Positions 45,880-54,328 are shown, numbered from the stretch's first letter. The stretch: DNA of 64,000 nucleotides from Pseudomonas sp. P818 (GCF_000418555.1 NZ_ATKM01000020.1:22006-86005), one strand, 5' to 3'. Notes: generated by a model not told the origin, from the sequence alone. Program-made: numbers and translations.

Positions 45880-46233
45880 ATGAACGAGTTCAACCTGCGC
45901 GATCAGATCGCCAAACAGCAGGCCTACCAGGCCCAACGCCATGCCGTGGTGACCAGCGGCCTGCAGGCGCTTAACCGGCTGATTCCCGTGGCCGTGCGGC
46001 CGACCGGCCAGGGCCGCGCCGTCGGCCGCTTCCTGCTGGGCCTGTACAACGGCCCGGAATACCGCTTCGACCTGACCGAGCTGCGCGGCCTTGACTTGAG
46101 CAAGTTCGAGGACTGCCTGCGCGTGCTGATGATGGATTACAGCCCCGAAGTGGAGATCCACGAACGGGTGCCCAACGGGCAGGCCATCTGGGCCGAGCTG
46201 GTGGCCATGTGGGGACGGGAGGCGCGGAGGTGA
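45880..46233 (+). CDS. DUF7673-like phage protein
   Basis: 117 residues. The central block ALNRLIPVAVRPTGQGRAVGRFLLGLYN followed by FDLTEL and D-x-S resembles the DUF7673 pattern (LxRLxxVAxxDTGQSRxVAxFLL). GGAG precedes the ATG. Role unknown; widely found in phages and islands. The stop overlaps the next gene start region. Confidence 0.6.
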   Translation: MNEFNLRDQIAKQQAYQAQRHAVVTSGLQALNRLIPVAVRPTGQGRAVGRFLLGLYNGPEYRFDLTELRGLDLSKFEDCLRVLMMDYSPEVEIHERVPNGQAIWAELVAMWGREARR

Positions 46234-46481
46234 TCGTTTACTACGGCGCGAACGGGATCAGCGGCGAGCTGCCCCTGCCTTCGGTCTACCTGGAGAACGC
46301 CACGGCCGAGGATCTGGCCGAGCTGGCCGCCAGCATGTTCTGGCGGGAGCGCCCAGGCGAAGCCCCGTCACTGGTGACGCTGATTCACCTGCAAGACGTG
46401 GACGGAAAAGACCTGGGGATTTTCGAGGTACGGCGCGACATGCGCCCGATATTCACCGCCACGGCACTGCCGGCGGCGTGA
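46230..46481 (+). CDS. Small phage protein
   Basis: 83 residues from a GTG at 46230 with GGAGG seven bases upstream; overlaps the previous stop by four bases. Begins MIVYYGANGISGELPLPS and has alternating hydrophobic residues suggesting a small beta-rich fold. No family recognised. Confidence 0.6.
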   Translation: MIVYYGANGISGELPLPSVYLENATAEDLAELAASMFWRERPGEAPSLVTLIHLQDVDGKDLGIFEVRRDMRPIFTATALPAA

Positions 46482-46487
46482 AAGAAA

Positions 46488-46519
46488 GGTGCCGGTGGAG
46501 CGGCAACTCCCCCGGCACC
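46488..46519 (+). promoter_or_regulatory. Leader hairpin in the early operon
   Basis: GGTGCCGG and CCGGCACC pair, with inner GGAG/CTCC, on a CGGCAA loop, 24 bases before the next start. There is no T run, so it is more likely an RNA-processing or translation element than a terminator. Confidence 0.4.
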
Positions 46520-46543
46520 GACCACCACTTAGGAGAGACGTGT

Positions 46544-46783
46544 ATGCAAGCACAACACCCACGCGGTAGCGCCGTGAAGGCTACCACACCCGCCTTCCAC
46601 CTGCTGGGGCAGGCCTTGATCGGCTTCCAGGTGAACCGCAGCCAGGCCGCCCGCGAGCACCTGGAACAACTGGCCACCCAGGCCCAGCAGCGCGGCGAGC
46701 TGACCGACGACGACGCGCGGGTGATCGCCACCCTGCTGGCCGCCCCGAGCAAGCCCCGTCCCACCACTTTGCATGCTGTCTGA
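46544..46783 (+). CDS. Small phage protein
   Basis: 79 residues from ATG 46544 with AGGAGA eight bases upstream. Amphipathic helices (LLGQALIGFQVNRSQAAREHLEQLATQAQQRG) and an Ala/Pro-rich tail. Function not recognised. Confidence 0.6.
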   Translation: MQAQHPRGSAVKATTPAFHLLGQALIGFQVNRSQAAREHLEQLATQAQQRGELTDDDARVIATLLAAPSKPRPTTLHAV

Positions 46784-46795
46784 CTGGAGATTCAC

Positions 46796-47218
46796 ATGAG
46801 CACCAACAACATCAAGCGCTACACCGTGACGGATTTCTGGGACATCTACGAGCTCACCTTGGAGGTGGATTTGGGTGTGCTGACCGAGGCCAGGGCAGAC
46901 GAAATCAACGACTTCTGGTCAAGCTCGGAAGAGCGCTTGGCGGAGTGCAATGGCAACGCACAGCACACGGCAATCCGGCTGTTCGGCCAGTCGATGATCT
47001 GCATCATGCTGGAGCAGGGCGGAGCGTTTTTCGGCGCTGGCAACACGGCTGCCGGCACGCACTGGTCGAAGGATGTGTGGCAGTTGGAGGGCTGGGGCGG
47101 CCTCGGCCCCCAAGGTGATGAAAACCAGCTCTATGGATGGTGCGGCATCCGTTGCATCGCCGCTGATGTCGCCCCGCCGACCTTCGACTCCCTGGAGCTG
47201 AAAGAGGTGCAGGCATGA
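46796..47218 (+). CDS. DUF2528-like phage protein
   Basis: 140 residues, 12 bases after the previous stop. The N-terminal pattern YTVTDFWDIYELTLEVDLGVLTEARADEINDFW-SSSEERL resembles DUF2528 proteins of phages and islands. The C-terminal part is Trp/Gly-rich (WQLEGWGGLGPQGDENQLYGW) and ends LELKEVQA. The stop overlaps the next start (ATGATC). Role unknown. Confidence 0.6.
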   Translation: MSTNNIKRYTVTDFWDIYELTLEVDLGVLTEARADEINDFWSSSEERLAECNGNAQHTAIRLFGQSMICIMLEQGGAFFGAGNTAAGTHWSKDVWQLEGWGGLGPQGDENQLYGWCGIRCIAADVAPPTFDSLELKEVQA

Positions 47219-47418
47219 TCATCACCACCCGACTCAGCGCCGGCAGCTACGTGGCCCGCGCCAAGGGCCAGAAGGCCACCGCCAGCAGCGCCGAGAGCGC
47301 CCGCCGTGCCGCCGAGAACCTGGCCACCAAGCTGGGCCATAACCCCGACCTGGTGGAGCTGGAAGGCGAAATCGGCGGCGTCTGCACCTTCTCACTACCG
47401 GAGGCCGCCGATGTGTAA
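47215..47418 (+). CDS. Small phage protein
   Basis: 67 residues, start overlapping the upstream stop. Begins MIITTRLSAGSYVARAKGQKA, has an Ala-rich helix (SSAESARRAAENLATKLG) and a short beta-like end. Similar small proteins with this ITTRLSAG..ARA..GHKATASCT pattern are frequent in Pseudomonas prophages. Function unknown. Confidence 0.6.
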   Translation: MIITTRLSAGSYVARAKGQKATASSAESARRAAENLATKLGHNPDLVELEGEIGGVCTFSLPEAADV

Positions 47419-47647
47419 ACGACTTGTGCGTGGCTGTGGCGAGGACGTGAAACGCCTGGTCAGCTTCGCCGAGGCGGCGGGCTGGATGGTCGCCAAGACC
47501 AGGAACCTGCATCTGATGTTCAGCAAGGAAGGCCGCCGAGCGGTGTTTTTCAGCGGCACGCCCGGCGACCGCCGCGCCTGGCTTAACGCCAGGTCGCAGC
47601 TGATCCAGGCCGACAAGATGGCGCAGGTGCAAGCGGCCAGGGCTTGA
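47411..47647 (+). CDS. Small phage protein resembling the HicA/dsRBD-like fold
   Basis: 78 residues from ATG 47411, overlapping its neighbour by eight bases. VKRLVSFAEAAGWMVAKTRNLHLMFSKEG followed by FFSGTPGDRRAWLNARSQL follows the HicA-like pattern (helix, GW-x-V, T-x-x-x-H, SGTPSD-R). A true HicA needs a catalytic His; the NLHL His is in the expected place. No HicB-type antitoxin is adjacent, so toxin function is doubtful. Last gene before the terminator. Confidence 0.6.
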   Translation: MCKRLVRGCGEDVKRLVSFAEAAGWMVAKTRNLHLMFSKEGRRAVFFSGTPGDRRAWLNARSQLIQADKMAQVQAARA

Positions 47648-47663
47648 CCTACGACAGAAACAG

Positions 47664-47687
47664 AAAAGGGCGCTTCGGCGCCCTTTT
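47664..47687 (+). terminator. Early-operon terminator
   Basis: AAAAGGGCGC and GCGCCCTTTT form a perfect 10-bp stem on a stable TTCG loop, followed by CGTTTCG. Ends the rightward early operon. Confidence 0.9.
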
Positions 47688-47689
47688 CG

Positions 47690-47705
47690 TTTCGATATAT
47701 CGAAA
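47690..47705. repeat. Perfect 16-bp palindrome
   Basis: TTTCGATATATCGAAA directly follows the terminator. The AT-rich, gene-poor stretch at 47690-48033 shows no convincing gene; the palindrome is the only clear feature and could be a protein-binding site. Confidence 0.5.
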
Positions 47706-48033
47706 TTATACCATCCCCATTTGTAAGCCCCAGTTATTCGCCAACCCTTCCGCCTCCGTTTAAAGTCAGGCAAATAAGCCTTACATAATTAAGCAATTAC
47801 TTATTTGTAGGATTGCGCATCGCCAGGAACAAAAGGCCATTTGTCCTTTTGTACTTTCGCTAATTAGCAAAGGTGGATATCTTCCGAACGCTCGCTGACG
47901 GATTGAAGAAATAAAGAAATGAAGAAAACCCCGCCATTGCTGGCCTTGACCGCGGTGGCATTTCGGAATATCGATTGCAAAACCAGCCATCGAAACAGCC
48001 AGCACGATGATTTTGCAATCATTAAAAAAGTGC

Positions 48034-48063
48034 TTGACCGCACATTTTTTAGATAAGTAAAGT
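48034..48063 (+). promoter_or_regulatory. Possible promoter for the gene at 48101
   Basis: TTGACC (48034-48039), an 18-base spacer and TAAAGT (48058-48063), 37 bases before the start codon. The -10 is weak. Confidence 0.4.
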
Positions 48064-48100
48064 TTGCCCCGTTCTCACACGCTGAAACGGAGCTGTAACG

Positions 48101-48334
48101 ATGTGTGCTGTTGCGAAGGAATTAAAGACTCTGCGCGATAAGTTCGAGGAAAGCCGAAACTGCCTAGCGTTGTTCATTGAACTGGCAGCGTCTGGAATTG
48201 AACTATCCGAGCGCGGGAAGGCGGGGTTGTTGGATTTGGGCATGTGCCAGTTGCGCCACCTGGACGAGGTGGCGAACTGCGCAGGTCAGGCTGGGATGGC
48301 TGCGCCGAGCTGCGCGAACAGTTCCCGCTGCTGA
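48101..48334 (+). CDS. Small hypothetical protein, independent transcription unit
   Basis: 77 residues with GGAG nine bases upstream of ATG. Helical and charged start (MCAVAKELKTLRDKFEESRN), then LFIELAASGIELSERGKAGLLDLG; the last 20 residues are Cys/Ala-rich and overlap the convergent ogr gene by 49 bases. It sits alone between the early terminator and ogr in AT-rich DNA, a position where cargo genes occur. No family recognised. Confidence 0.5.
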   Translation: MCAVAKELKTLRDKFEESRNCLALFIELAASGIELSERGKAGLLDLGMCQLRHLDEVANCAGQAGMAAPSCANSSRC

Positions 48335-48540
48335 TTCCTGGGCATGTTTCGCAGGCGGTCGAACAGCAATTGATCGACCGCTTTAGCCCCCGGCCTGGTG
48401 GTGTGGGAGTAAGCCAGGTTCACCACGAATTGGTGGCCGCACTCCAGGCAAAGGCAATACAGGTTGGTGTAGTCCACCGACAGTTCATTGCGCGACGAGA
48501 TCCGCGCCTTACCGCGACATTCACGACAAACGATCCGCAC
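48286..48540 (-). CDS. ogr: Ogr/Delta-type late-gene activator
   Basis: 84 residues from a GTG at 48540 with GGAGGGG upstream; the open frame extends further but lacks support. Zinc-binding module with C-R-E-C near the N-terminus and C-x-C-x-x-C-G-H about 24 residues later, the layout of P2 Ogr. Ogr recruits host RNA polymerase to late promoters. Here it is beside the portal gene rather than at the tail end as in P2. Confidence 0.8.
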   Translation of the reverse strand: MRIVCRECRGKARISSRNELSVDYTNLYCLCLECGHQFVVNLAYSHTTRPGAKAVDQLLFDRLRNMPRNQQRELFAQLGAAIPA

Positions 48541-48599
48541 CGTATCCCCTCCCCCAAGGTTCCTAAGTGGGCACCATTGTGCCACAACATGTAGTGGCT

Positions 48600-49595
48600 T
48601 TATGTCATGTTGAACCCAATACGTCGATCTGCCCGCAGGGTGCCGTTCACCTGGAGGAATAGCTGGGCGATGGGGCGAATCTCGTTGTTGGTGTACACCC
48701 GGTCGATCTTCTCGATATCGCCGAAGCCGGCGCTGTTCTCCGGCATGATGCCGGCCAGGGCCGGGTTCATCCGGTGGGCGGCGATGATATCGGCGCGGGT
48801 GATGTTCTTGATCCGCTCGAACTCATCTTTGGTGGCCACGTCACCCACGGGGATGATCTGGATGGCCTTATCGGTGCCGCCGGGGATGTTGACGAACATC
48901 GAGCGGAAATTGCCCACGCCCTTGGTGCCTTCGATCTGGGCGCGCAGGCGTTCCTCGTCCTCGTCGGTCAGATCCGGATCGTTGGTGTAGAAGATGAAGC
49001 CGGCGTGCGCGCCGTTGTTGTAGTAGCGGCGGCGGAACAGGGTGGCCGACTCGTTGAGTAGCAGCGAGTGCATGCCGCCCAGGTAGTCGGGCACCCCGTA
49101 AACGTCCTGCTCCACGTCGTAGTCCATGACGTGCTCCACCTCGTCCTCGGCGAAGTGCAGTTCCTGCCCGCCGGGCAGCAGCATGACGAAGCCACCCCCC
49201 ACTTTGCGCCGCATGTTGATCGCCGGAAGGTGCTGCAGCTCGAGCACCTGGCCGATGATGTTGCGCAGGCGCTGGAAGTAGGCTTCGCCGAACACCACGA
49301 AGTCGAGCGCGGCCCGGCCCATGGTCTGCGCGCTGCAGCCCGCCGAGGCGCGGAAATCACGCAACAGCAGGTTGCGTTTGAACTTGGGAATGGCGCCGTG
49401 GTGCGCGTTCGCGCGCAGCAGCCGGGCGAGCCCTCGGCGGGACACCGGCGGCGTGTAGATCCTGCCGTCCTCGCTGGCGAACACGCCCAGGTACTCGCCC
49501 AGATTGCCGGCCAGCACCGATTCCGGCGCCCCGAACGTGAAGGCCCGAACGGGCGTTTGTGGTTGCTGTTGCTGATCCGGATTGTGCTCTGCCAT
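48600..49595 (-). CDS. Phage portal protein (P2 GpQ)
   Basis: 331 residues from ATG 49595 (MAEHNPDQQQQ). PBSX/P2-type portal: FTFGAPESVL, VFGEAYFQRLRNIIGQVLEL, HVMDYDVEQDVYGVPDYLGG, RRYYNNGAHAGFIFY and the C-terminal NEIRPIAQLFLQVN. Forms the dodecameric ring at the capsid vertex. Downstream partner of the terminase gene on the minus strand, the P2 Q-P arrangement. Confidence 0.93.
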   Translation of the reverse strand: MAEHNPDQQQQPQTPVRAFTFGAPESVLAGNLGEYLGVFASEDGRIYTPPVSRRGLARLLRANAHHGAIPKFKRNLLLRDFRASAGCSAQTMGRAALDFVVFGEAYFQRLRNIIGQVLELQHLPAINMRRKVGGGFVMLLPGGQELHFAEDEVEHVMDYDVEQDVYGVPDYLGGMHSLLLNESATLFRRRYYNNGAHAGFIFYTNDPDLTDEDEERLRAQIEGTKGVGNFRSMFVNIPGGTDKAIQIIPVGDVATKDEFERIKNITRADIIAAHRMNPALAGIMPENSAGFGDIEKIDRVYTNNEIRPIAQLFLQVNGTLRADRRIGFNMT

Positions 49596-51420
49596 GGCTG
49601 CCCTGTGAGAGTGTCGACCAGCGGCTGCGGCGCCGCTTGTTGGTGTTGAGGGGTTCGTTTGCCAGCGCGTGCATGACGGCCCAGGCGATGTCGGCGTGGC
49701 CGGTGGCATCGGTGCGGCTCGCGCTGTAGGTGATCTGGCCGCTGGCGGTGGCACCGCGCTTGATCGTGAGGAAGGCGGCGGCGATGTCGTTCCAGCCGGC
49801 ATCCCATTCGATGCGGCTGCCCTGGATGGTGTCCTGGGCCTTGAGCACCAGGCTGTTTTTCGTTTCCAGGCTGTAGTGGATCGGCGTGGCGCGTGGGTAG
49901 AAGTCGCGCACCAGGTCGAATACGCCATAGCCGACGCCGGTCACGTCGATGCCGATGTGCTGCACGTTGAAGCGCTCGCACAGCTTCTTCACCTGGCTGG
50001 CCTGGTAGGTGAACGAGTGGCCCCGCCAGCTGTGCTTTTCCAGGATGCGGAACTTGCCGCCCTGTTCGAGCGGCGGCGCGACCACCACGCAAGTGGCATC
50101 GTCGCGCGTGCGGCTGGGGTCATAGCCGAGCCACACCGGGCTGTTGCCGAAGGGGCGCTGCGCCTTCGGATCGGGGTCATAGTCGGCCCACAGGGCGCGG
50201 TCGGAGTAGCAGCGTTCCAGGTCGGCCAGGGAAAAGACGCTCTGCGTGCTGTCGATGAATTTGCACATGTAGAGCTGGTCAAAGCGCTCTTCGTCGTTCT
50301 CCAGGCGCAGCCGGTCGATGTCGAACAGGTTGCAGCCGCCTGCGATGGCGTCTTCCAGGGTGATGACCTTGCGCCACTGGCCATCCGGGCACAGCGCCCC
50401 GGCGTGGATCTGGGCTTCGCTGGGCCAGTCCTTGGCCAGTTTCTTGCCCCGCTTGCTGTTGCGGAATTCCTCGCCCGTCCAGAACGGGTAAGCCTGGTGG
50501 GTGACCGCGCTGGGCGTGGAAAAGTAGGTTTTGCGCCACTTTGCATGCGAGGCCATGGCACCGGCCAGGCCGTCCAGTTTGGCGAAGTCGCGGATCCAGA
50601 AATATTCGTCGATGTAGACGTGGCCGTGGTGGCCCTGGGCGGTGGCGCTGTTGGTGGAGAGGAACCGCAGTTCGGCCCAGGGCTTGCCGTCTTTGCTCAG
50701 GGTGATGGGGTTGCCCTTGAGTTCGATCCCGAACCACTCGGCGGCGAAGGTGACGATGTAGCTGCGGAAAATCTCGGCCTGGGCCCGGCTGGCGGACAGG
50801 AACATCTGGTTATCGCCGGTCAGCACGGCGTCCATGAAGGCTTCGGCGGCGAAGTAGTAGGTGAGGCCAATCTGGCGGCTTTTCAGGACGTTGCGGATCC
50901 GCGCGGTGAGCGGGTTCCGCTTGGCGGCGAACAGCTCCTGCTGATAGCCGAACATCTTGCTGGTGAATTGCTCCAGGAAGTCCGCTTCGGTCAGCTCGCT
51001 GATGTCGTTCTTCAGCTTCTTCTCGCGCCGCTTGCCGCCACGCTCGCCACGCTCGCCACGGTCGCGGCGCCCACGCTCGCCGCCCTGGCTGTCGCTCATT
51101 TCTGCCGGCACTTCGGCCAGCATCGGCGCCGGCCTGGCGGCTTGCTTCTGCAGGCGCTCGCGCAGCGTGGTGAGCCTGTCCAGCTCGTCCAGCTCGGCCT
51201 TGGCCAGGGTGCCGGGCTTCTCCAGCAGCAGGGTGATGCGCCGGCTGACGGCGGCCAGGGGTTCCTCGTCCGTCAGCATCTCGTCCCAGCCGCCCTTGGC
51301 GATCCAGTAGTAGACGATCCGGACATTGGGCAGGCCGAGCTGGGCCTGAATCTCACGCGGTTTGCAGCGGCGTAGATACAGGCGCTTGGCGGCTTCTTTC
51401 ACTTCGGTGGCGTATGGCAT
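49357..51420 (-). CDS. Terminase ATPase subunit (P2 GpP), with out-of-frame C-terminal run-on
   Basis: Packaging motor. N-terminal HTH at about 1-50 (VKEAAKRLYLRRCKPREIQAQLG), ATPase with the P2-type P-loop LKSRQIGLTYYF near 180 and DEYFWIRDF (Walker B region), and nuclease-like IGIDVTGVGYGV. P2 GpP has 590 residues; this frame reaches 687 because no stop occurs before it runs 239 bases into the portal gene. The last 80 residues are Arg/Ala-rich and look like an antiphase reading of portal codons, so the real end may be earlier or a base may be missing near 49610. Confidence 0.88.
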   Translation of the reverse strand: MPYATEVKEAAKRLYLRRCKPREIQAQLGLPNVRIVYYWIAKGGWDEMLTDEEPLAAVSRRITLLLEKPGTLAKAELDELDRLTTLRERLQKQAARPAPMLAEVPAEMSDSQGGERGRRDRGERGERGGKRREKKLKNDISELTEADFLEQFTSKMFGYQQELFAAKRNPLTARIRNVLKSRQIGLTYYFAAEAFMDAVLTGDNQMFLSASRAQAEIFRSYIVTFAAEWFGIELKGNPITLSKDGKPWAELRFLSTNSATAQGHHGHVYIDEYFWIRDFAKLDGLAGAMASHAKWRKTYFSTPSAVTHQAYPFWTGEEFRNSKRGKKLAKDWPSEAQIHAGALCPDGQWRKVITLEDAIAGGCNLFDIDRLRLENDEERFDQLYMCKFIDSTQSVFSLADLERCYSDRALWADYDPDPKAQRPFGNSPVWLGYDPSRTRDDATCVVVAPPLEQGGKFRILEKHSWRGHSFTYQASQVKKLCERFNVQHIGIDVTGVGYGVFDLVRDFYPRATPIHYSLETKNSLVLKAQDTIQGSRIEWDAGWNDIAAAFLTIKRGATASGQITYSASRTDATGHADIAWAVMHALANEPLNTNKRRRSRWSTLSQGSHGRAQSGSATATTNARSGLHVRGAGIGAGRQSGRVPGRVRQRGRQDLHAAGVPPRARPAAARERAPRRHSQVQTQPAVA

Positions 51421-51582
51421 GGGCCGCAGTCTATGCGGCGAACTGGCCTTAAACGTGCTCTGCCGTTTCTCGTTATTCGTATTTCTTTCAGATAGTTACG
51501 GTGCGATTTTGAAGTGTTTGTTTAGGTTCTGATCGGTGCCTATGGTGGCGGTGTCTGACCCACCCACCAGCGAACCGAACCC

Positions 51583-52461
51583 ATGCCCCGAACCCTCGTC
51601 ACCGACTGGAAACGAGTCGCCACCAGCGGCAAGACCATCGACGGTCGCACTATCGAAGTGCAGGAACTGCGCGACATGGCCGAGACCTACAACCCGGCCA
51701 CCTACACCGCCACGATCTGGTACGAACACATTCGCTACATGGGCAGCCTGGGCACCGTGGCCGCGCTGAAAGCCGAGGACGTGGAAGACGGCAAGGTCGC
51801 TCTGTTCGCGCAGCTCAAGCCCAACGACCGGCTGCTGCAGCTGAACAAGGAAGCGCAAAAGCTGTTCACCAGCGTGGAGATCCACCCGGACTTCGCCGAC
51901 AGCGGCAAGGCGTATCTGTCCGGCCTGGCCGTCACCGACGAGCCCGCCAGCCTGGGCACCCAGGAACTGCACTTCTCCCGCCGCGTTCCTGCCGGCAACT
52001 ACTGCGGCGCCCTGGAGCCGCTGGGCGACATCGACCCGGCCACCGAGGAAGACGCCCTGTCCTTTTTCACCAAGCTGTTCGCCCACCTGCAGGGCAAGCC
52101 GCTGCCGAAATCCCCCGCAACCCCCGACGACGAGAGCACCCCAATGGACCAGAAAACCGCAGAGGCCTTCAAGGCTGCGGTGGACAAGCTCGGCACCGTG
52201 GCGACCAGCCTGGAAAAGAGCGCCGCCACCTTTGCCGCGAAACCGGCCGAACCGGCCGCCGCACCTGCCGCGCCGGCTGCTGACCCCGCCAAGCCCGAGG
52301 GCGAGCAAGCCAAGCCGGTGAGCGCTGAGCAGTTCGCCAAGCTCCAGGAAGGCCTGGAAGGCCTCACCAAGCTGTTCAACACCGCGCTGAATCAAGGCCA
52401 GGGCAAGGACGTGCCCGCGACCACCGGCGCCGCCGACGACGAAATGAAGGTGGATTGCTGA
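51583..52461 (+). CDS. Capsid scaffolding protein/protease (P2 GpO)
   Basis: 292 residues. N-terminal protease domain (ATIWYEHIRYMGSLG with candidate catalytic His, LFTSVEIHPDFA with candidate Ser) and a C-terminal scaffold domain rich in Ala/Pro and charged helices after about residue 190. GpO cleaves itself and the capsid, portal and completion proteins. First gene of the rightward O-N-M operon, divergent from the terminase; the 162-base gap at 51421-51582 should hold both late promoters. Confidence 0.92.
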   Translation: MPRTLVTDWKRVATSGKTIDGRTIEVQELRDMAETYNPATYTATIWYEHIRYMGSLGTVAALKAEDVEDGKVALFAQLKPNDRLLQLNKEAQKLFTSVEIHPDFADSGKAYLSGLAVTDEPASLGTQELHFSRRVPAGNYCGALEPLGDIDPATEEDALSFFTKLFAHLQGKPLPKSPATPDDESTPMDQKTAEAFKAAVDKLGTVATSLEKSAATFAAKPAEPAAAPAAPAADPAKPEGEQAKPVSAEQFAKLQEGLEGLTKLFNTALNQGQGKDVPATTGAADDEMKVDC

Positions 52462-52462
52462 T

Positions 52463-53482
52463 ATGAAACTGAGCCAGTTTTCCCGCCAGCAGTACCACGC
52501 CCTGCAGGCCGCCGTCGCCCGCGCCTACGGCGTGCAGAGCGCCCGCGAAGAATTCAACGTCACCCCGGCCATGGCCCAGACGCTGAATGAAAAGATCACC
52601 CACAGCTCGAACTTCCTGCGCCGCATCAACGTGATCCCGGTCAGCGAGATCAAGGGCCAGAAGGTGATGATGGGCCTGAACGGCCCGGCCACCGGCCGCA
52701 CCAACACCCAGAACGCCGACCGCGTGCCGCGCAACCTGCTGGATCTGGACGCCCTGGGCTACGAGCTGTTCGACACCCACACCGACGTGGCCCTGCCGTT
52801 CGCCAGCATCGACGCCTGGGCGAAGTTCAAGGACTTCGCCAACCGCTACAGCGCCGCCGTGCAGAAGCAGATCGGCCTGGATCGCATCATGATCGGCTGG
52901 AACGGCACCAGTGTGGCCGCGAACACCGACCCGGTGGCTAACCCGTTGCTCCAGGACGTGAACAAGGGCTGGCTGCAGATCGCCCGCGAGCAGGCCCCGC
53001 AGCAGGTACTCACCCAGGGCACCAAGGCTGCCGGCAAGATCCAGATCGGCGCCACTGGCGACTTCGCCAACCTGGACGCCTTCGTCTACGACCTGACGCA
53101 GATGATCGACGAGGAACACCGCGACGGTGGCGACCTGGTGGCCATCATCGGCCGCGAACTGATCGCCAAGGACAAGGGCAAGATGTACGCCGAGCACGGC
53201 AGCACCCCGTCCGAGAAAGAGCGCATCGAAATGGCCCAGGTGATCGACACCTACGGCGGCCTGCCCTCTTTCACTGCGCCGTTCTTCCCCGGCAAGGGCG
53301 TGGTGGTCACCAGCTTCGACAACCTGTCGATCTACTTCCAGGACGACAGCTGGCGGCGCTACCTGCAGGAAAACCCGAAGCGCTCGCAGATGGAGGATTA
53401 CAACAGCCGCAACGAGGGCTATGTGATCGAGCAGCTGGGCAAGTTCGCCATGGCTGAGAGCGCCAACGTGGAGTTCGTCTGA
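52463..53482 (+). CDS. Major capsid protein (P2 GpN)
   Basis: 339 residues, immediately after the scaffold gene. P2-family capsid features: FNVTPAMAQTLNEKITHSSNFLRRINVIPV at the N-terminus (the part removed on maturation), LDLDALGYELFDTHTDVALPF and QIGLDRIMIGWNGTSVA. Forms the T=7 shell in P2. Confidence 0.94.
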   Translation: MKLSQFSRQQYHALQAAVARAYGVQSAREEFNVTPAMAQTLNEKITHSSNFLRRINVIPVSEIKGQKVMMGLNGPATGRTNTQNADRVPRNLLDLDALGYELFDTHTDVALPFASIDAWAKFKDFANRYSAAVQKQIGLDRIMIGWNGTSVAANTDPVANPLLQDVNKGWLQIAREQAPQQVLTQGTKAAGKIQIGATGDFANLDAFVYDLTQMIDEEHRDGGDLVAIIGRELIAKDKGKMYAEHGSTPSEKERIEMAQVIDTYGGLPSFTAPFFPGKGVVVTSFDNLSIYFQDDSWRRYLQENPKRSQMEDYNSRNEGYVIEQLGKFAMAESANVEFV

Positions 53483-53484
53483 TC

Positions 53485-54234
53485 ATGAGCATCGCCCTGG
53501 AGCATAAGAAGCGCATCCTGGGCCTTGGCAAGGCTGCTGGCGGCGCGGAGGTGTTCACCCCCGCCACCGCCCTGGCTGGCCCGGCGAACGCCCAGAAACA
53601 GCTGACCCTGATGACCACCGCGCTGGCCGAGGATCTGGCCCGCCTTTCCGAGCAGAACAGCCTGGAGGTTCGCCAGCAGATCAAGCGCGACGAGCTGCTG
53701 CCCAAGTACCTGGACTATGTGCAGCGCTACCGCGAGTCCGGCCTGAATCACCCGAACCCGGTGATGATGCAGGTGCTGGTCTGGCTGTTCGACACCGCCC
53801 AGTTCGAGGCCGGTCTGGATCTGGCGCTGTTCGCCATCGAGCAGGGCCAGCAACTGCCCGAGCGATTCCGCCGTGACGTGCCCACCTTCGTGGCGGACGC
53901 GGTGATCGACTGGGCCGAGGCCGAGCACAAGGCCAAGCGCAGCCCGGAACCGTATCTGTCGCAGCTGCTGCCCTATGTGGACGGCTACTGGGCGCAGATC
54001 AACGCCGAGCCCGAAACCGCCCTGCCGCAGCCGTGGCAGCTGTTCGAGCGCATCCCGGCGCGCTTCCACAAGCTGCTGGGCATCCTGGCCATGGAGCAAA
54101 AGCAGTGGGCCGATGCCATCGACCACTTCGAGCGAGCCACCGCGCTCTATCCGGAGATCGGCGTGAAAACCCGTTCGGATGAAGCCGCCAAGGCCCTGCG
54201 CAAGCAGGAAGCCGAACAGGGCTCCACCACCTAA
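53485..54234 (+). CDS. Terminase endonuclease subunit (P2 GpM)
   Basis: 249 residues, two bases after the capsid stop. Small-terminase family of P2: DELLPKYLDYVQRYRESGLNHPNPVMMQVLVWLFDTAQFE and FPTFVADAVIDWAEAEHK-like helices (here RDVPTFVADAVIDWAEAEHK). Cuts concatemers or circles at cos with GpP. End of the O-N-M group; a minus-strand cargo gene follows. Confidence 0.92.
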   Translation: MSIALEHKKRILGLGKAAGGAEVFTPATALAGPANAQKQLTLMTTALAEDLARLSEQNSLEVRQQIKRDELLPKYLDYVQRYRESGLNHPNPVMMQVLVWLFDTAQFEAGLDLALFAIEQGQQLPERFRRDVPTFVADAVIDWAEAEHKAKRSPEPYLSQLLPYVDGYWAQINAEPETALPQPWQLFERIPARFHKLLGILAMEQKQWADAIDHFERATALYPEIGVKTRSDEAAKALRKQEAEQGSTT

Positions 54235-54328
54235 CCGTCTACCCCCCGCAGCGGGGGCCTGCCTAGGCGTTTGCTCTGCTTGCAGAACCAACCGCCAACG
54301 ACAGTCACCCCCGCCTTTATTCAACAAA

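Noticed and set aside
47781..48005. Minus-strand 74-codon frame in the AT-rich gap
   Set aside because: No ribosome site, no recognisable domain and no conserved composition; the region reads better as non-coding.
48968..50092. Long minus-strand frame spanning terminase and portal genes
   Set aside because: It is the third frame of GC-rich coding DNA, Arg/Pro/Ser-rich without domain signatures, and is covered by two real genes.
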